Source: Fidelibacterota bacterium (GTDB lineage Bacteria; Fidelibacterota; UBA2242). From it: a stretch of 6,643 bases of DNA. Below, piece by piece: positions 4,939 to 6,643 of this stretch; the first letter of the stretch is position 1, and each line of letters begins with the position of its first letter. Location of the stretch: the NCBI GenBank assembly GCA_030655795.1, contig JAUSPJ010000061.1:1-6643 (forward strand), given 5' to 3'. The notes under the pieces are model-generated. The model worked only from the letters and a program-made list of their open reading frames with translations, had not been told where the DNA came from and did not search any database. Position numbers and translations under genes: made by a program.

Positions 4939-6643
4939 GTGAAAAAAGCAATCCAAACCATCGCCATATTTTTCCTCTGTTTTTTTATCCTGCTGATGAT
5001 CGCCGGTTTCTCCCTCTGTTCAAAAGCGGGAGAGAGCTGGATTCGCCGGATTGCAGAAAAGCATCTAACACAACTTCTGGAGGTGCCAGTCAACATTGGT
5101 ATTCTGGAAACCAATCTTTTCAGCCGCCTGCAGATTGAAGATTTTCGGATTTATCAATCAGTTGATCAGCCAATCCTGTACCTGAAAAAAGCCGGTATCA
5201 ATTATAACGTTTTCAAACTCCTGCAAAAATCACTGGATATTAAAAGCCTCAACCTGGACAGTCTGACTCTTTTTATCGAGAGAGACAGCAGCGGTCGCTT
5301 TGTTTTTGATTATCTGAACCGCCTTCTCGAACCAGACACTATCGCATCCCGCTTCACTGTTTCGCTGCAGCAATTCCACATTGAACGGTCACTATTCCAA
5401 TTTAACGATCTTTCGATTCCCTTGAATGGCGCTCTCGCCCAGACATCAATTCAGGTCCGGCAAACCGCTGATTCCACTTATCAACTTCAACTACATGCCG
5501 GTCGGTCGGACATTACCATCAAACAAATACCTGTCGTTTTCAGTGATGTTCAGGTTGATGCCGATCTTAAAAATGGGAACATTACTCGAGCGGAATTTCG
5601 TACGGTCTCAGCGGAATTAACCCTTTCCGGTACGCTGACAACAACGCTACCGGAATTGGAAGCATCGCTCAGAATTCAGGGAAATCCACAAACATCACTG
5701 AAAACCTCGTTGCCTGAGCTGTATTTGACGTTATCACCATTTGACGGCGAAATTGATGTAAACATCAATGCCAGAGGCAAATTACCGGCACCGGATATTG
5801 AGCTTCAAGCAATTATTCCACAATTGACTATTTCAGGAACCGAATTCAAAGACGGTCATTTTGACGCTTCCTATTATTCGGATTCACTGATTGTCCGGCA
5901 ACTCACCGCTAAAACAGATGGCGGCAGTATCACAGCGAACGCTTTCATCGTTAACGACAGCCTGTGGCAGCACTCGGCAACATTGTCGATCTTTAATCTG
6001 AATCTTCAGCAGATATGGGCAACAATATTTCAGAACCCGATCCTTCAAAGCGGCCTGTTTAACGCATCTATTACCACGAAAGGCGCTTTAAAAAACATCG
6101 CTTTAATTTCCTCGTCCGGTAATATCAGCCTGAGCAATTTGATAATGCTAGATAAACCTGTTCCGGACATCACTGCATCCGTTCAGCTTCAGGATGGCCA
6201 ACTCAGCACCGAACTTCAAAACAATTTGACCCGGGGAACGATTACCGCCGATTTGTCAAACGAGCAGGTAAATGCCCGTTATTCATTTAATATTCACGAA
6301 ATCGAACCGCTGGCACAACTGGCAAACATTACTGATATTTCCGGCCAGTTGACTCTCAACGGATCCATTATTGGTACATACAAAAATCCGGAAATTATCG
6401 CTTCAATTTCCGTTTCCAATCTAAATTATCAGCATTTTCCAGTCGATGAATTGGTAGCTGACTTGTCGTATTTCGATAAAAAAATAACGATTAACAGCAG
6501 TCAGTTCCGCGGTGAACTGCCCCGGATACAATCTGCCACCGCGCCATTTGGCCTCGATCAATTGCAGGGAGCGTATACATATCACGGTCGCCTGCAAGGC
6601 CCTGTTCCGACGCTTCGGGGTATGCTTGAGGTCGAAATGATCC
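4939..6643 (+). CDS. AsmA/TamB-like envelope protein (N-terminal part, runs off the window)
   Basis: An open frame of 568 codons that continues past the right edge. It begins MKKAIQTIAI with a membrane anchor at about residues 5-27. An AsmA/TamB-type start to the periplasmic region follows: VPVNIGILETNLFSRLQIEDFRI (49-71), then ILYLKKAGINYNVFKLL, IKSLNLDSLTLFIERDSSG and FVFDYLN. The rest consists of repeated short beta strands such as DISGQLTLNGSI and IIASISVSNLNY, as in the long beta-groove of TamB-like proteins. Relatives bridge the inner and outer membranes and are implicated in phospholipid transport and outer-membrane assembly. The C-terminal domain that would confirm TamB lies outside the window. 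The start is GTG at 4939: the preceding in-frame stop is TAA at 4909-4911 and no ATG lies between. No Shine-Dalgarno sequence is evident. It is divergent from the tetR operon and shares its regulatory region. AsmA-like proteins are the main alternative. Confidence 0.82.
   Translation, partial: MKKAIQTIAIFFLCFFILLMIAGFSLCSKAGESWIRRIAEKHLTQLLEVPVNIGILETNLFSRLQIEDFRIYQSVDQPILYLKKAGINYNVFKLLQKSLDIKSLNLDSLTLFIERDSSGRFVFDYLNRLLEPDTIASRFTVSLQQFHIERSLFQFNDLSIPLNGALAQTSIQVRQTADSTYQLQLHAGRSDITIKQIPVVFSDVQVDADLKNGNITRAEFRTVSAELTLSGTLTTTLPELEASLRIQGNPQTSLKTSLPELYLTLSPFDGEIDVNINARGKLPAPDIELQAIIPQLTISGTEFKDGHFDASYYSDSLIVRQLTAKTDGGSITANAFIVNDSLWQHSATLSIFNLNLQQIWATIFQNPILQSGLFNASITTKGALKNIALISSSGNISLSNLIMLDKPVPDITASVQLQDGQLSTELQNNLTRGTITADLSNEQVNARYSFNIHEIEPLAQLANITDISGQLTLNGSIIGTYKNPEIIASISVSNLNYQHFPVDELVADLSYFDKKITINSSQFRGELPRIQSATAPFGLDQLQGAYTYHGRLQGPVPTLRGMLEVEMI

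Noticed and set aside
4869..5114. An 81-codon minus-strand frame with a hydrophobic C-terminal end
   Set aside because: It lies mostly antisense to the membrane anchor and first domain of the TamB-like gene. Its hydrophobic stretch is a mirror of that anchor's coding sequence.
4935..5138. A 67-codon plus-strand frame starting with ATG at 4935
   Set aside because: It overlaps the long TamB-like frame in another phase, encodes no recognisable protein and has no ribosome binding site. The overlapping frame has clear family features.

Overview
The window looks like chromosomal DNA from a Gram-negative (diderm) bacterium. It encodes a predicted outer-membrane barrel protein, a LolCDE/MacB-type ABC exporter and the N-terminal part of an AsmA/TamB-type envelope protein. 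Base composition is moderate. Shine-Dalgarno sites are clear for most minus-strand genes, and the one strong promoter fits the canonical sigma-70 pattern (TTGACA, 17 bp, TAGAAT) rather than the Bacteroidetes -33/-7 type. A GxxExxY-family gene with CGC-rich flanking repeats is, from memory, common in uncultured FCB-like, Calditrichota/Marinimicrobia-like and deltaproteobacterial genomes. No marker gene is present, so the lineage is a weak guess.

Layout. Minus strand, in transcription order from the right: a TetR/AcrR regulator (4722-4132); a secreted, probably outer-membrane beta-barrel protein (4135-3032, TTG start overlapping the regulator's stop); a 665-bp cassette (3040-2376) made of a GxxExxY PD-(D/E)XK-like gene between two 149-bp imperfect palindromic repeats; an ABC ATPase (2349-1645); a FtsX-type permease (1630-458); and a second FtsX-type permease (461 to beyond base 1). 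Plus strand: a divergent AsmA/TamB-like gene starting at 4939 and running off the right end. The 216-bp divergent intergenic region holds TACGA/TCGTA palindromes placed in the spacers of two opposing promoter-like sequences.

How the parts may work together (inference). The regulator, barrel protein, ATPase and two permeases read as one TetR-controlled transcription unit for export or lipid/lipoprotein traffic across the envelope. The TetR product would repress its own operon and perhaps the divergent TamB-like gene through the two palindromes. The GxxExxY cassette appears to have been inserted between the barrel gene and the ATPase gene in the same orientation. Its repeats supply the last codons and stop of the barrel gene, the ribosome binding site and start region of the GxxExxY gene, and the last codons and stop of the GxxExxY gene. 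Removing one cassette length would leave the barrel gene directly upstream of the ATPase.

No tRNA, rRNA, CRISPR array or transposase was seen, and no stretch longer than 300 bases lacks a gene.
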